DNA of 64,000 bases from Hyalangium gracile. GTDB lineage: Bacteria; Myxococcota; Myxococcia; Myxococcales; Myxococcaceae. The DNA is taken from contig NZ_JAHXBG010000024.1 in NCBI RefSeq assembly GCF_020103725.1, positions 62,001-126,000 on the forward strand, read 5' to 3'. This document shows, piece after piece, positions 16,901 to 24,231 of this stretch. The first letter of the stretch is position 1. The number at the start of each line of letters is the position of its first letter. The notes below the pieces were generated by a model. It ran no database searches, had not been told where the DNA came from, and saw only the letters and a list, made by a program, of their open reading frames with translations. The position numbers and the translations under genes were made by a program.

Positions 16901-17066
16901 GCAGGATGCGTGCTACGGCAACGTCTCCACCTGGGGGTGGCACGTCGGCGAGGTGAACGGCTGGGCCGAGGGCACCTACACCGTGACGTACTTCGTGGCG
17001 GACGGTAGCGGCAACGCCTCCGCGCCGGTGACTCGCACCGTGGAAGTCATCGACTGCCCCTGGTAG
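13920..17066 (+). CDS. Secreted S8 (subtilisin-like) serine peptidase with C-terminal DUF5011/HYR-like modules
   Basis: The 1048-residue precursor has a signal peptide (LVALALTGSTGALAA), a propeptide-like region (about 30-160) and an S8 catalytic domain. The catalytic triad is readable: Asp near 207 in ICDIEYSF (instead of the usual DTG), His near 238 in NDNHGTAV, and Ser near 430 in GTSSATP. Residues 500-880 hold repeats of a beta-propeller type (DGTHFLVVWEDH, DSTAVAAGNGLYLVVWSD). The last 170 residues contain Cys-bearing Ig-like modules (YSDAGARAFDGCGN, VDPGVQAQDAC) like DUF5011. It is likely an extracellular protease for predation or surface processing. GGGAGG precedes the ATG. Confidence 0.9.
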   Translation: MHLEKWGSWLVALALTGSTGALAADPQPAALAEVEAQVRALGGEEHVEADLLEIKFRDDQLIRLRDGMPTDLAGRGLRAPAASVLMKAVSGGKWMRSHEVPEEALERLQAEGLKRTAEPQPDLNLYFRVRLPAVLDAQRIAAAFRELPEVEAVYRVPRPVETPLAPDYYSISSGSYQQYQDEAPVGIDGRYAQTVPGARGTGVKICDIEYSFNAAHVDLGTVTVIGPAGVDPFSNDNHGTAVLGVYGSLPNGEGTLGIAHDAQKLFAYANTRSGGYNVGAAVTTCAANLGAGDVIVIEQQLSGPLGGTNYVPSEWYKPWYDAIKAAVAANKVVVAAAGNGGQNLDAPIYSTGNGGHYPFLPQNDSGAIIVGAGQSPVYGPSARAAHSFSNYGSTVDLQGWGDRVTTTGYGGLYSSEGVNRWYTGTFSGTSSATPIVAGAVASVQGASIAAGQGVLSPSAMRSLLLSTGTPQAGSNHIGPLPNLRQALSALSITNLWISPESPVRPAEPSTAQADSTAVAAGNGLYLVVWSDFTSGAPDILAARVKASDGALLDTTPIFIGTAPGAQVNPAVTFDGTHFLVVWEDHQSLPRIFGARVRAVDGAVVTPPFLVSQTPPGPFSLPQTDPAVAFDAASSNYLVTWSSFFHENGSVGSGILGIRIQASSGALVEPQSFLVGRDGRDGRVASANGSFLVSWTRASNIEAARVSGASGSVLDATPISLAATAANEHSSAVAAREGRAAGDGEFLVVWTGADNTLRGRRLRASDGATLEASDFVVGAAAVVPASVTYDGQDYRVAWQGTRDGARKVLTTRVSADGEVASDAEAALSEVSSSSRTKRVGIAATSVGRFLATYLQHQPTGNLHRARMRLAKALPEPVPCESLTPLLVLDGRAESTLECGPGTYSDAGARAFDGCGNPIQVRAYNAGNDSSGPGPLLGSEGSYTVSYSAWDAQGQTVSASRTVNVEDRTAPTLALQGPASMTHTCGSPWVDPGVQAQDACYGNVSTWGWHVGEVNGWAEGTYTVTYFVADGSGNASAPVTRTVEVIDCPW

Positions 17067-17102
17067 TCACGCCTCGAGGTGACGAGCCGAGCTCGGAGCG
17101 CT

Positions 17103-18143
17103 TCACTTCGAGCGGCCCGGGCCGCGGAGAGTCGAGATGCGGCCTTGCTCTCCGACGGCCCAGAGTCCCTTGCCAGCAACGGCGCTGGAGACCGCGTGGA
17201 AGCCCGTGGAGTCCAGGGGCTTCCAGCTCTTGCCCCCATCCACGGACAGGTCCGTGCCGGAGGGCCCCACGGTGACGAGCGTCGGGCCCGGTGCCCCTCG
17301 GAGCTGCGCCACGCAGGAGCGATAGCCGGTGGGCCGCGCACCGGTGGGCGTGCTCCAGGTCCGGCCTCCGTCGCGGGTGAGGGCCACGTTGCCGCTCGGG
17401 TCTTCCGGGCGGCGGTAGTTGCCTCCGACGGCGATGCCCTCGCGCTCGTTCCAGAAGAGCAGCGAGAAGACTCCCGCGCCCTCGCCGGTGGCCAGCGGCG
17501 TGGTCGCCACGGCCCAGGTGCGGCCCCGATCCGACGAGTAGAGCACTCGCGCCGCCGGGCCTCCCAGTCCAAACCAGACATGGCGCTCGCCGTACACGGC
17601 GATGCTCGTGCCGCTGGCGGCAAAGCCTCCCTCGCCCGGTAGCGCCGCGGGGAGGGCCTCGGCCGGGACGGGCGTCCAGTTCGCGCCCCCGTCCGAAGTC
17701 ACCACCAGCAGGAAGCGGCCATCCACCGGATCGCTGAAGGCAATGCCATTGCGCTCATCCCAGAAGGCCATCGCGTCGAAGAATGCCTTGGGATGGCGGT
17801 TGGTGAACTGCAGCGTCCAGTGCTCGCCGCCGTCCACCGTCTTGTAGATGCGAGACTTCTCGCCCTCGCCGATGGCGAGCAGATACGCCGTGCTGGCGCT
17901 GAAGGCATCCACGTCGCGGAAGTCGAGCTCGCCGGCTCCTGGCACGGTGCCGGCCTTCCACGTCTTTCCTCCATCCGTCGTCCGGACGAAGGTCCCCTTG
18001 TCGCCGCTGGCCCACGCCACGCGCTCATCGACGGCGCTGACTCCCCGCAGGCGCACAGGGGTTCCACTCGTCTGGGGTTCCCAGGGCACGCCCGTGCCTC
18101 CCAGCGTCAGCCATGCCACGAGCCACACCGCTCCGGTCGTCAT
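17103..18143 (-). CDS. Secreted BNR/YCF48-like beta-propeller protein
   Basis: A 346-residue protein with a signal peptide (MTTGAVWLVAWLTLGGTGVP). It carries repeats of the BNR/sortilin type: TTDGGKTWKAG, TVDGGEHWTLQ, TSDGGANWTPV, SSDRGRTWAVA, TRDGGRTWSTP and SVDGGKSWKPL. These Asp-box repeats build a six- or seven-bladed propeller, as in YCF48/HCF136-like proteins. It is probably periplasmic or outer-surface and is often annotated as an oxidoreductase, without evidence here. GGAGGACAC precedes the ATG. A small lipoprotein gene lies directly upstream on the same strand. Confidence 0.85.
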   Translation of the reverse strand: MTTGAVWLVAWLTLGGTGVPWEPQTSGTPVRLRGVSAVDERVAWASGDKGTFVRTTDGGKTWKAGTVPGAGELDFRDVDAFSASTAYLLAIGEGEKSRIYKTVDGGEHWTLQFTNRHPKAFFDAMAFWDERNGIAFSDPVDGRFLLVVTSDGGANWTPVPAEALPAALPGEGGFAASGTSIAVYGERHVWFGLGGPAARVLYSSDRGRTWAVATTPLATGEGAGVFSLLFWNEREGIAVGGNYRRPEDPSGNVALTRDGGRTWSTPTGARPTGYRSCVAQLRGAPGPTLVTVGPSGTDLSVDGGKSWKPLDSTGFHAVSSAVAGKGLWAVGEQGRISTLRGPGRSK

Positions 18144-18176
18144 GTGTCCTCCACGCGGGCGCCAGGGTAGCTTGCT

Positions 18177-18338
18177 TCAGGGGCAGTTCACGACGTTCAC
18201 CGTGTAGATGCTCCCCTCGATGTGGAAGGCGCCAGATTCATCAATCGGTCCGCAAGCACTCAATGCGAGTGCAAGGCCAACGAGAGCGCGGCGGAGAGGG
18301 AATGGACTCGACTGCGGCGTGGCAAGGATGTGTCGCAA
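18177..18338 (-). CDS. Small lipoprotein (53 aa), TTG start
   Basis: The reading frame starts at TTG with GGAGG seven bases upstream. It has a basic N-terminus (PLRRALVG), a hydrophobic core and the lipobox LALSAC, followed by GPIDESGAF and a short tail ending VNVVNCP. The total is 53 residues. It lies 33 bases upstream of the BNR protein on the same strand, so co-transcription is likely. The start codon and lipobox together make it credible despite its size. The function is unknown. Confidence 0.62.
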   Translation of the reverse strand: MRHILATPQSSPFPLRRALVGLALALSACGPIDESGAFHIEGSIYTVNVVNCP

Positions 18339-18791
18339 GGTGAAGCCTCCAGTCAGAGGGTGAGAGGATTATGACTGGCGGCGATGCAAAGAGAAATACG
18401 AATTGACGTCAGTTTTTGAGATAGTGATTGCCTTGCAAAGATAGATAGTGTCTGCAATTGATTGGGCCCTGAATCGCACTCGCCTTGGAAAGATGGGCCG
18501 TGTCTGCAATTCATTGGGGCCGCGGCTCGGGAGTCCTGGGAGCCGTCCGGTGGAGTCCGGAGCTGTAGGCACTCAGGGCCCCTGCTGCGCTGCTCGACCA
18601 CCAGAAGGTGCGGATTCTACGAGTCTCTCCTCGGGCACTCGAGGCTCTCTCGGAGAGCCGGCGCAACCAGAGGAGGCTTCAGCACTTGCGTACTTCTACT
18701 TCCGAGCGACGTTGAGACCGCGAGCTGACCCGACTGCTCGGCACCTGGTGAAGGGCTCGCGGCCGACGGCGGCGCTACCACAACAGCTCGA
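18339..18791. other. A+T-richer, gene-poor stretch with an imperfect direct repeat
   Basis: Part of this stretch (about 18360-18520) is clearly richer in A and T than its surroundings. Frames on both strands lack normal myxobacterial codon use, and I see no convincing protein gene. It contains the direct repeat listed separately. It could be an old insertion remnant or a non-coding RNA or regulatory region. Confidence 0.5.
18430..18521. repeat. Imperfect direct repeat, about 40 nt, period 52
   Basis: Two copies, about 18430-18468 and 18482-18521, share GCCTTG, AAAGAT, then TGTCTGCAATT and ATTGGG with few differences between them. The two copies together fill about 92 nt. No coding explanation is apparent. 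Confidence 0.65.
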
Positions 18792-18878
18792 CTACGACTG
18801 CACCGGGCCTTCAGGGAACTCCTCGAAGGACTCAGGGTACATCCTGCAAGCGGCATTGGCGGTCTGAGTGAGTGACAT
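18792..18878 (-). CDS. Possible small peptide gene (28 aa)
   Basis: ATG at 18878 is preceded by a strong AGGAGG six bases upstream. The frame reads MSLTQTANAACRMY, then FEEFPEGPVQS and stop. Beyond the stop the sequence shows no clear gene. The good ribosome binding site is the main evidence. It could be a true small protein, a peptide precursor, or the start of a gene broken by a stop or frameshift. I do not recognise it. Confidence 0.35.
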   Translation of the reverse strand: MSLTQTANAACRMYPESFEEFPEGPVQS

Positions 18879-19092
18879 GGCGGTTCCTCCTGGGGAAAGG
18901 GCCGTGTGTTCCCGCCCTCAGGGAAATAGAAGCAAAACCCGTCCACCCGGTCAATGTGTTTTCTTATCTCGTGATACTACCCCCCAGATCTCTGGACCGA
19001 CAGTGTGGAACGCTATTTTGCAATCAAGACCAACTGTGGGTTTGGCGCCCTTCACCCGACGTGCACGTACGTTGTATCACCTCGGATCGAGC

Positions 19093-19398
19093 ATGAATGA
19101 GCCCGACTCAGACCACGAAGAGCGGTCTCGCCCCTCTTCGATCCTGTCCGCCGAACGCTTCTGGTGGGTCCTCGCGGCGCTCACCTGCGTGACGGTGGGG
19201 CTGCCCATGCTGTTCGTCAAGGCGCCCGTCGAGCACACCCTCGTCGCGTGGCTGGTCGTGGTCCTGGTGTACCTCGGCCTCCTTCTCCTATTCGGCAGAC
19301 GCTTCGTCCTTGAGGGCGCGATCCTTGCGTTCCTGCTCGCGGTGATCGTCGCCCGGGTGCTCCACGTCGTTCACGGAGTGCTGAAGGCCTCTTCCTGA
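19093..19398 (+). CDS. Small membrane protein
   Basis: A 101-residue protein with a charged N-terminus (MNEPDSDHEERSRP) and three hydrophobic segments: WVLAALTCVTVGLPMLFV, LVAWLVVVLVYLGLLLLF and ILAFLLAVIVARVLHVV. It is an inner-membrane protein of unknown role. The upstream 150 nt are A+T-richer and may hold the promoter. No strong ribosome binding site is seen before ATG 19093; ATG 19097 is in a different frame. Confidence 0.6.
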   Translation: MNEPDSDHEERSRPSSILSAERFWWVLAALTCVTVGLPMLFVKAPVEHTLVAWLVVVLVYLGLLLLFGRRFVLEGAILAFLLAVIVARVLHVVHGVLKASS

Positions 19399-19431
19399 GT
19401 GCTTAGTATCCGCGCTCCCAAGGAGGGGACC

Positions 19432-19818
19432 ATGACGAAGCCCTACAAGCCGGAAGGCTATGCGAGCGTGTCGGTGTACCTGATGGCCAACGGCGCTCAG
19501 CGCGTCATCGACTTCTTGAAGAAGACCTTCGATGCCCAGGAGCTGCGCCGGTACGACGCGCCCAACGGCACGATCATGCACGCCGAGGTCCGCATCGATG
19601 ACACGGTGGTGATGATCTCGGACGGGGGAGGGCCGTATCCCGCCTTCCCCGTCTGGCTCCACGTCTACGTGCCGGACGTGGACGCCACCTACCAGCGGGC
19701 CCTGGCCGCGGGCGGAGTCTCCGTCCAGGAGCCGGTCCAGAAGGGCGATCCGGACCGGCGCGGAGGCGTGAAGGATCCCGCCGGCAATACGTGGTGGATC
19801 TCCACCCAGGTCGGCTGA
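19432..19818 (+). CDS. VOC-family protein (PhnB/glyoxalase-like)
   Basis: A 128-residue protein starting MTKPYKPEGYASVSVYLM, preceded by AGGAGGGG. It has features of PhnB-like VOC proteins: FLKKTFDAQELRRYDAP, HAEVRIDDTVVMISD and a final VKDPAGNTWWIST. It is probably a small-molecule-binding or lyase-like dimer, with unknown substrate. It follows the small membrane protein by 33 bases and may share its transcript. Confidence 0.85.
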   Translation: MTKPYKPEGYASVSVYLMANGAQRVIDFLKKTFDAQELRRYDAPNGTIMHAEVRIDDTVVMISDGGGPYPAFPVWLHVYVPDVDATYQRALAAGGVSVQEPVQKGDPDRRGGVKDPAGNTWWISTQVG

Positions 19819-19872
19819 GCCAGGGCGAGGGCATGCCCGTCAGTCGGCGGGCGCGGCGCCTGGGCCGGACGC

Positions 19873-21261
19873 TCAGTAGACGCGGACGTTGTCGATGCCC
19901 GCGCCGAAGAAGGTCCCGTCGTTGGCGTCCAGCGAGGCGAAGCCCACCGCGGTGAGCGGGCTGTTGGCGACGAACGAGAAGGTGTGGGTCTGCCAGGGCG
20001 TCATGAAGTAGGCCGGCGTGCCCTGCGTGCTGACGGAGTGGCTGGACACGGCCACGCCGTTGACCCCCACCCAGAAGCTGGAGACAGCCCCGGTGCCCGC
20101 CGACAGCGCCGCGTAGTTGAACGTCACCGTGTAGGTCCGGCCCACCACGGTCGGGAACGTCTGCGTCGCGGCGCCGTTGCCGTAGTTGTAGTAGCCGTTC
20201 TTGAGCGACAGCCACTGGCTGCCCTCGCTGGCCAGCGCGGTGTTGGTCCCGAAGGCGTGCGAGCGCACCAGCGTCACGCCGTAGCCCACGTCCGTCCACC
20301 CCTTCAGCGCGCCGGTGACGGTGCCGCCGCCGTTGCGCACGGCCGGGATGCCGACGGAGGTGCTGATGCGCTGGGCCTCGAAGCCCGAGTTCACCAGCAG
20401 GCCCACGCCCGTGGAGCCGGTGGCGAACTGCTTGTAGGCGTGGGCGAAGCGACTGCCGAGCTCCACGGTGCCGGCGGTGTCGTAGTGCAGGTCATCCGCG
20501 TTGCGCGACAGATCATCGGTGAGCACCAGCGCCGCGCGTGGATCCGCCTTGGCCACGGCGACCTGGGCGGCCTGGACGTTGCTCCAGTACGCGGCATACC
20601 CCGAGGGGTTCACCTGGCCCATGATGAAGGGCAGGCTCGGCTGGCCGTAGCCGGTGCGCGCCAGGGAGATGAACTCCTGGAGCCGCGTCTGGTAGGCCGC
20701 CGAGCTCTCCTGGGTGGTGCCGTCCGTCTCTCCCTGCATCCAGAAGAAGGCGGAGAGGCGCCCCGTGTCCCCCAGCGCCGAGGGCATCCAGTAGGCCGCG
20801 GTGTGGTACCGGGTGAAGAGCTGATGGGCGAGCTCGTTGCTTGCCGGGGCCCAGTCCTGGCCGGGGGAGGGGGCGAGGCTGGTGGCGCCCACCGCGTGCT
20901 TGACGACGGCAACGCGCGGGTAGCCCAGGGTGTCGGCGATGTCCTTGCCGGCGCTCAGCTCCGGCCCGAAGGCGCTGCCCGTGTAGAGCACGTTCACCAG
21001 CTCCGTGGGCGCCTGCATGTCGTTCCAGCTGGGGTAGAGGACGGAGGAGTTCGGTCCCCAGAACTTCACCTTCGTCTGCGCGCCAGCGTACGCCGCCAGG
21101 GGCCCCGTCAGCTGGGAAGAGGTGGCCGCGTAGCCGACCATGTTCGACTGGCCAGCGAAGATGAACACCGGGATCTCCGCCCCCGCGTCGGTGGGAACGG
21201 CGGCTCCCAGCAGGGTGGACAGGAAGGCGACGGCAGCACGCATCGGAGTGGCTGGCTTCAT
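19873..21261 (-). CDS. Secreted SASA-type (sialate O-acetylesterase-like) carbohydrate esterase
   Basis: The 462-residue precursor starts MKPATPMRAAVAF at 21261 with a signal peptide. The esterase domain begins IPVFIFAGQSNMVGY, where GQSNM holds the nucleophile Ser of the SASA/SGNH family. Further motifs are WMQGETDG and a C-terminal DLHYDTAG with the Asp/His pair. These fit carbohydrate esterases (CE6-like) that remove acetyl groups from plant or cell-wall glycans. Residues from about 300 to the end form a beta-rich domain resembling a carbohydrate-binding module (VNSGFEAQR, WTDVGYGVT, FGAGIDNVRVY). A role in extracellular polymer degradation is inferred. Confidence 0.85.
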   Translation of the reverse strand: MKPATPMRAAVAFLSTLLGAAVPTDAGAEIPVFIFAGQSNMVGYAATSSQLTGPLAAYAGAQTKVKFWGPNSSVLYPSWNDMQAPTELVNVLYTGSAFGPELSAGKDIADTLGYPRVAVVKHAVGATSLAPSPGQDWAPASNELAHQLFTRYHTAAYWMPSALGDTGRLSAFFWMQGETDGTTQESSAAYQTRLQEFISLARTGYGQPSLPFIMGQVNPSGYAAYWSNVQAAQVAVAKADPRAALVLTDDLSRNADDLHYDTAGTVELGSRFAHAYKQFATGSTGVGLLVNSGFEAQRISTSVGIPAVRNGGGTVTGALKGWTDVGYGVTLVRSHAFGTNTALASEGSQWLSLKNGYYNYGNGAATQTFPTVVGRTYTVTFNYAALSAGTGAVSSFWVGVNGVAVSSHSVSTQGTPAYFMTPWQTHTFSFVANSPLTAVGFASLDANDGTFFGAGIDNVRVY

Positions 21262-21461
21262 GGTCGGACGTCCTCGTTGGAGCAAGGCTGGACACCGGAG
21301 GGCTCATCCCTCCGCGTCAGCATGCGGGCGTCCGTGTAGCTGGACCGGCCGGGTGAGGCTGTGAGCGGCTTCTCTCGGAAGCAGTGAGCGCGTTCACAGA
21401 CAGGGGCCGAGCGGGCGCTGGCCCCTCGAGTCGCCTGGGCGGTACCTCATGTTACCGCGCT

Positions 21462-21791
21462 TCATTCCCCTTCCAGGTCTCGTTTCAGCTTCGAGAGCAG
21501 GTCCACCGCCGCGGTGGCGTACGAGGAGATCCACCGGTCGTGGATCTCCTTGAAGGGGGCCGCGTTCAGGTAGTTCCACCGCTTGCGCCCCTCGCGCACG
21601 GGGATGATCAGCTCCGCCTTCTCGAGCACCCCCAGGTGCTGCATCACCGTGCAGCGGTCCAGGGCCGCCTCGAAGTGCTCGCACAATTCCCCGGTGGTGC
21701 GCGGCCCTTCCTTCAGGAGATCCAGGATCTCCCGCCGCCGCGAGTCCGCCAGTGCCTTGAACAGGAGATCGTCCCGGGCCGCCCTTGACAT
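21462..21791 (-). CDS. ArsR-family transcriptional regulator
   Basis: A 109-residue winged-helix protein: FKALADSRRREILDLL, then TTGELCEHFEAALDRCTVMQHLGVLEKAELI and REGRKRWNYLN. This belongs to the ArsR group that is commonly paired with AHSA1/SRPBCC proteins. It is divergent from such a gene (21845), with a perfect palindrome across its start codon. It is probably an autorepressor that also controls the neighbour. Confidence 0.9.
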   Translation of the reverse strand: MSRAARDDLLFKALADSRRREILDLLKEGPRTTGELCEHFEAALDRCTVMQHLGVLEKAELIIPVREGRKRWNYLNAAPFKEIHDRWISSYATAAVDLLSKLKRDLEGE

Positions 21792-21809
21792 GTTATAAAT
21801 CTATAACAT
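21790..21809. promoter_or_regulatory. ArsR operator candidate
   Basis: ATGTTATA-AATC-TATAACAT is a perfect 8-bp inverted repeat in a strikingly A+T-rich spot. It overlaps the ArsR start codon and lies 36 bases before the AHSA1 gene. A TTGACA lies at 21785-21790. The site fits an operator shared by both genes. Confidence 0.65.
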
Positions 21810-21844
21810 ATCCATGGGTAGAACCCAAACGGAAGGCGAGCCCC

Positions 21845-22282
21845 ATGGAGCCCAAGTTCCAGGTACAGCTGAAGATCCAGAAGCCGGTCGCGGAGGTCTT
21901 CGAAGCCGTCGTCAATCCCAAGAAGCTCAGCGGCTACTTCGTCCAGCAGGCGAGCGCGCCGCTGGTCGAGGGCACCACCGTCAAGTGGAGCTTCATGGAA
22001 GTGCCGGGCGAGTTCGATGTCATCGTCCGCCAGGTCATCAAGGACGAGCGCATCGTCTTCGAGTGGCCGGCCGACGACAGCTACAACACCCGGGTGGTGA
22101 TGGTCTTCAAGCCGATCGATCCCAGGAACACGATGGTGCAGATCAGCGAGTCCGGCTGGAAGGCTGACGACAAGGGGATCGAGGCCTCATACGGCAACGC
22201 CGGCGGGTGGATGCACATGATGATGTGCCTCAAGGCCTACCTCGAGCACGGCATCAACCTCCGCGCCGGCGGGGCCTTCTGA
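21845..22282 (+). CDS. SRPBCC/AHSA1-domain protein
   Basis: A 145-residue protein starting MEPKFQVQLKIQKPVAEVFEAV, typical of the AHSA1 (activator of Hsp90 homologue) branch of the START/Bet v1-like fold. RIVFEWPADDSYNTRVVMVF and a C-terminal helix with GGWMHMMMCLKAYLEHG complete the fold. Such proteins bind hydrophobic ligands; the ligand here is unknown. It pairs with the divergent ArsR regulator. Confidence 0.88.
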   Translation: MEPKFQVQLKIQKPVAEVFEAVVNPKKLSGYFVQQASAPLVEGTTVKWSFMEVPGEFDVIVRQVIKDERIVFEWPADDSYNTRVVMVFKPIDPRNTMVQISESGWKADDKGIEASYGNAGGWMHMMMCLKAYLEHGINLRAGGAF

Positions 22283-22287
22283 GTGAG

Positions 22288-22312
22288 CAACTGGTATGAC
22301 AAGCATACCAGT
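22288..22312. repeat. 25-nt palindromic element, copy 1
   Basis: The element is CA followed by ACTGGTATG-ACAAG-CATACCAGT: 9-bp perfect arms and a 5-nt loop. It lies between the convergent AHSA1 (stop 22282) and CsgG-like (stop 22375) genes. An identical 25-nt copy occurs at 54048-54072. There is no U-run after the stem. Confidence 0.85.
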
Positions 22313-22374
22313 CGGTGGCGGTCTCGCCCGACATGGGCCCCTCCACGGCACGATGACTGGTGCGTGTCCGGAGC

Positions 22375-24195
22375 TCAGGGCCGGGCGGTGTCACCCGCGC
22401 CCTCGCTCGCGGGGCGGCAGTGCGGGATGTAGTTCTTCAGGTATCCCTCGACGTCGCTCTTGCTTCCGCCCAGCTCGAAGTAGCGGGGCAGGAGCGCGTG
22501 GAAGCTGGCGCAGTCCCCTGCGTTCGCGGCCTCGAGGCCGGAGCGGGTGAGCAGGCCGCCGAGGTAGGGCTTGAGCTCGCGCGTCTGGCCGCACTTCGCA
22601 TCCAGCTCGAGGAACATCTCGCGCGCCGCCTTGTAGCCCTGGGTGATGAGGCGCCGGTTCATCTCCTGGCTGTAGCCCGCGAGGATGCCGGACTTGTCGC
22701 AGGTGGCCAGGTGCGCGTTGTACTGCGTCCCCGCGTTGTCATAGTGGTTGGAGCCGACTCCCAGCGCGGTCTTGATCTTGTTGCTGATGTACTTGAAGTG
22801 GTCCGAGGTGGGGTGGCGATCCAGGAACTGCTGCCACCGGGCGACGGCCTGCTCCACCTGGCCTCGGAGCATGTACGCGTCCCCGTATAGCTCGAGAGCC
22901 CGCCGCGTGCGGAACTCCCGCTGTCGGGGCAGGCTGGCCTCTGCCTCCTCGAGCGCCTGATCCAGCATGCGGAACCCGTCCTTCATGGCGGAGGGAGCCT
23001 GGTCGGCGAGAGTGGGCCCCATGTGGAACACGGGATCGCCATCCCGGAACTTCCCCATCAGGATGAACTCCGCCACGCCCAGGGCCGCCTCGTCGTCGTA
23101 GGAGAGCGTGCGGTGCCGCGCCAGCCTCAGCCGCTCCTCATCCTCGGGCTGGAGCTTCAGATCCGTACTGCCGATGTACGCCGCGCCATCGATGACGTTG
23201 TGGAAGCGGCGGAAGTGCTCGGCGCTCTCACGGATGTAGGCCAGCGCCTGCTCGCGCCAGCCCTGCAACAGGGCCAGCGCCTGCTTCTCGTGCCCGGGCA
23301 GGACGACGTGGGGGGACTGCTTCGCCAGGTGCTTCACCCGGAGGGTATGGAGCAGGTACTGCATGCGGACCTGCCGGTAGCCCAGGCGCATGGCGGACGC
23401 CCTCTCGTCTGCGTCGGGAGGAAGGGGCGCCTCGAGGAACTCCTCGGCCCGCCGTCCGAGCGCCTCGTACACCTCGGAGAGGGTGTCGGCCCGCTTCACC
23501 TCCGAGGCCTTGAGCCGCTCGAGGATCTGTTCGTGGCGCTCGCGCGCGAGCAGGAACGCGGGCGCCTTGCTGACCACCGCGGCCAGCTGCTTGCTGGCCT
23601 CCTGGAGCTTGCCCTGGTCCGCCAGATCGATGCCCTTGGAGTAGCTCAGGAGCGTGTCCAGGTCCGGGGCCCGGCTCCGGAGCCGGGGAGTTCCGCTGAG
23701 CTTGAGCTGCAGGCCCGCCACGAACCTGCTCACCAGCTGCTGCTGCAGATCGAAGAGCTTGTTCTTCAGGCCGGTGACCTGCTCGCCGACGATGACGCCG
23801 CCGGTCTTGTTCTCGACGAGCCGGATGTCGATGCGTAGCTGGGGCTCCATGGCCAGGAACGAGCCGGCCACCGTGTACTGCGCGCCCACCAGCTGGCCGA
23901 TGCGCACCGACGTCTTCGGATCGAAGTACTTGCTCCGCTGGAGCTTCTGCTCGTCGATGATCTGCTGGAGCTTCTCGCGCTCGACGAGCTGGAGCTCCTG
24001 CACGGAGGACAGGTCCGTCACCATCATGTCCGCGAAGCCCTTCTGCAGCACGTCGAGCGAGGCGTCGCCGGTGTTGTTGTCGAAGTAGAGGACGGCGACG
24101 ACGCGCTTGGCGGCGGTGCTCTCCGCGTGGGCGGTCAGCGCGGGGACGAGCAGGCTCCACAGGGCGAGAGCCAGCAGGCGGGACTTGGGGACCAT
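22375..24195 (-). CDS. Exported protein with CsgG/TolB-like N-terminal domain
   Basis: The 606-residue precursor starts MVPKSRLLALALWSLL at 24195, with a signal peptide ending near AHA. Residues about 25-170 resemble the CsgG/FlgO/TolB-like family that senses or builds envelope structures: VVAVLYFDNNTGDASLDVL, FADMMVTDLSSV, LVEREKLQQII and VGAQYTVAGSFL. The rest is helical with tetratricopeptide-like character (GKLQEASKQLAAVVSKAPAF, LARERHEQILERL). It is probably periplasmic. The exact function is unknown. It converges on the palindromic element at 22.3 kb. Confidence 0.72.
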   Translation of the reverse strand: MVPKSRLLALALWSLLVPALTAHAESTAAKRVVAVLYFDNNTGDASLDVLQKGFADMMVTDLSSVQELQLVEREKLQQIIDEQKLQRSKYFDPKTSVRIGQLVGAQYTVAGSFLAMEPQLRIDIRLVENKTGGVIVGEQVTGLKNKLFDLQQQLVSRFVAGLQLKLSGTPRLRSRAPDLDTLLSYSKGIDLADQGKLQEASKQLAAVVSKAPAFLLARERHEQILERLKASEVKRADTLSEVYEALGRRAEEFLEAPLPPDADERASAMRLGYRQVRMQYLLHTLRVKHLAKQSPHVVLPGHEKQALALLQGWREQALAYIRESAEHFRRFHNVIDGAAYIGSTDLKLQPEDEERLRLARHRTLSYDDEAALGVAEFILMGKFRDGDPVFHMGPTLADQAPSAMKDGFRMLDQALEEAEASLPRQREFRTRRALELYGDAYMLRGQVEQAVARWQQFLDRHPTSDHFKYISNKIKTALGVGSNHYDNAGTQYNAHLATCDKSGILAGYSQEMNRRLITQGYKAAREMFLELDAKCGQTRELKPYLGGLLTRSGLEAANAGDCASFHALLPRYFELGGSKSDVEGYLKNYIPHCRPASEGAGDTARP

Positions 24196-24231
24196 GGGTC
24201 CATTAGAGCCCAATCCCCAGCGTCGGAACAT

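Noticed and set aside
13926-16943. A 1005-codon minus-strand frame opposite the S8 protease
   Set aside because: Shadow frame; no start context, no domains.
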